Source of the DNA: a candidate division TA06 bacterium
GTDB taxonomy: Bacteria; Hydrothermota; DG-26; E44-bin18; JADFOU01
Reading direction: 5' to 3'
Length of the DNA: 5,205 bases
Assembly (NCBI GenBank): GCA_022562655.1
Contig: JADFOU010000166.1
Span: 1-5,205, forward strand
Shown piece after piece: positions 4,917 to 5,205 of this stretch. How positions within the stretch are numbered: the stretch's first letter is position 1; each line of letters begins with the position of its first letter. Position numbers and translations under genes: made by a program. The notes beneath the pieces are model-generated. The model ran no database searches, was not told where the DNA came from, and saw only the letters and a list, made by a program, of their open reading frames with translations.

Positions 4917-5201
4917 ATGCTTCAGGGATCTTGGGTTGCACTGGTTACCCCTTTCAAAAACGGGAAATTAGATGAAGAGGGGCTAAAGAAGAATGTCCGG
5001 TTTCAAATAGAGAACGGGATAAACGGGCTCGTTCCCTGTGGGACCACCGGTGAATCTCCTACCCTTTCCGAAGAGGAACAAAGTCGGGTCATTGAGATTG
5101 TTGTGGAAACAGCAGATGGAAAAGTTCCAGTCATTGCTGGAACGGGAACCAATTCCACAGAGAAGACAATCGCGCAAATGTCGAAAAAGATCGTATTGTA
5201 G
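4917..5201 (+). CDS. dapA: 4-hydroxy-tetrahydrodipicolinate synthase, N-terminal part, disrupted at window edge
   Basis: DapA condenses pyruvate with aspartate semialdehyde, the first committed step of lysine and diaminopimelate synthesis, as a cytoplasmic TIM-barrel aldolase. ATG 4917 gives MLQGSWVALVTPFKNG, the normal family start; an upstream in-frame TTG at 4905 would add four residues and is less likely. VPCGTTGES (39-47) carries the conserved threonine pair (T43, T44), and KVPVIAGTGTNSTEKTI follows. After AQMSKK the frame reads IVL and stops at TAG 5199-5201, giving 94 residues where about 290 are expected. The catalytic Tyr and Schiff-base Lys are not reached. In frame 2 the last bases (from 5189) read DRIVV, which suits the family strand before TPYYNKP, so a small deletion with frameshift near 5184-5190 is likely. 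The gene would then continue beyond the window. Assembly error at a contig end is a serious alternative. No SD precedes the start. Confidence 0.85.
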   Translation: MLQGSWVALVTPFKNGKLDEEGLKKNVRFQIENGINGLVPCGTTGESPTLSEEEQSRVIEIVVETADGKVPVIAGTGTNSTEKTIAQMSKKIVL

Positions 5202-5205
5202 TAAG

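Noticed and set aside
5180..5203. Frame-2 VEKDRIV at the window end as a purM fragment joined to dapA
   Set aside because: It resembles the PurM segment just before the part missing at the window start, which is striking, but only about seven residues fit and the preceding residues (RAN) do not. A short dapA deletion leading to DRIVV explains it more simply.

Overview
The window reads like a bacterial chromosome of moderate GC in which every recognisable gene lies on the + strand. Gene content is housekeeping: purine synthesis remnant, a Minf_1886-family protein, S-adenosylmethionine (SAM) hydrolase, small heat-shock protein, Lon protease and the start of dapA. This set, plus short degenerate intergenic repeats, is what I would expect from an uncultured Desulfobacterota (old Deltaproteobacteria) or Nitrospirota-like lineage. 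That placement is inference from gene flavour only.

Layout. Bases 1-41 may hold the last codons of an upstream gene, followed by a GC-rich hairpin (48-75). A near-consensus extended -10 promoter (92-119) reads rightward. Then comes a repeat-derived inverted structure (133-179). Immediately after it lies the C-terminal half of purM (193-688), which is broken: the N-terminal half is absent, there is an in-frame TGA at 376, and there is a frameshift near 442. Its stop overlaps the GTG start of a Minf_1886-family gene (685-1065), followed by SAM hydrolase (GTG at 1097 to 1903). A 26-base hairpin between these two genes holds the Shine-Dalgarno (SD) sequence of the hydrolase.

A second, clearer copy of the same GTTAAATN-type repeat (1898-1958) supplies the hydrolase stop codon and separates it from an hsp20 gene (1972-2397). 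Next is a 119-base intergenic stretch made almost wholly of two kinds of short repeat, then an intact lon (2517-4859), a strong hairpin (4870-4894), and the first third of dapA (ATG 4917). dapA runs into a stop at 5199, apparently through a small deletion or frameshift at the window edge.

How the parts relate. purM', Minf_1886 and SAM hydrolase look like one old operon driven by the promoter at 92-119. hsp20 and lon form a protein quality-control pair. dapA begins lysine/diaminopimelate synthesis. The most interesting features are not the genes but the intergenic DNA. Two repeat families sit at gene boundaries, one of them next to the purM truncation point. The three genes directly downstream of repeats (hsp20, lon, dapA) lack a visible SD, whereas the two without repeats have one. 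I found no new enzymatic system that the sequence would support.
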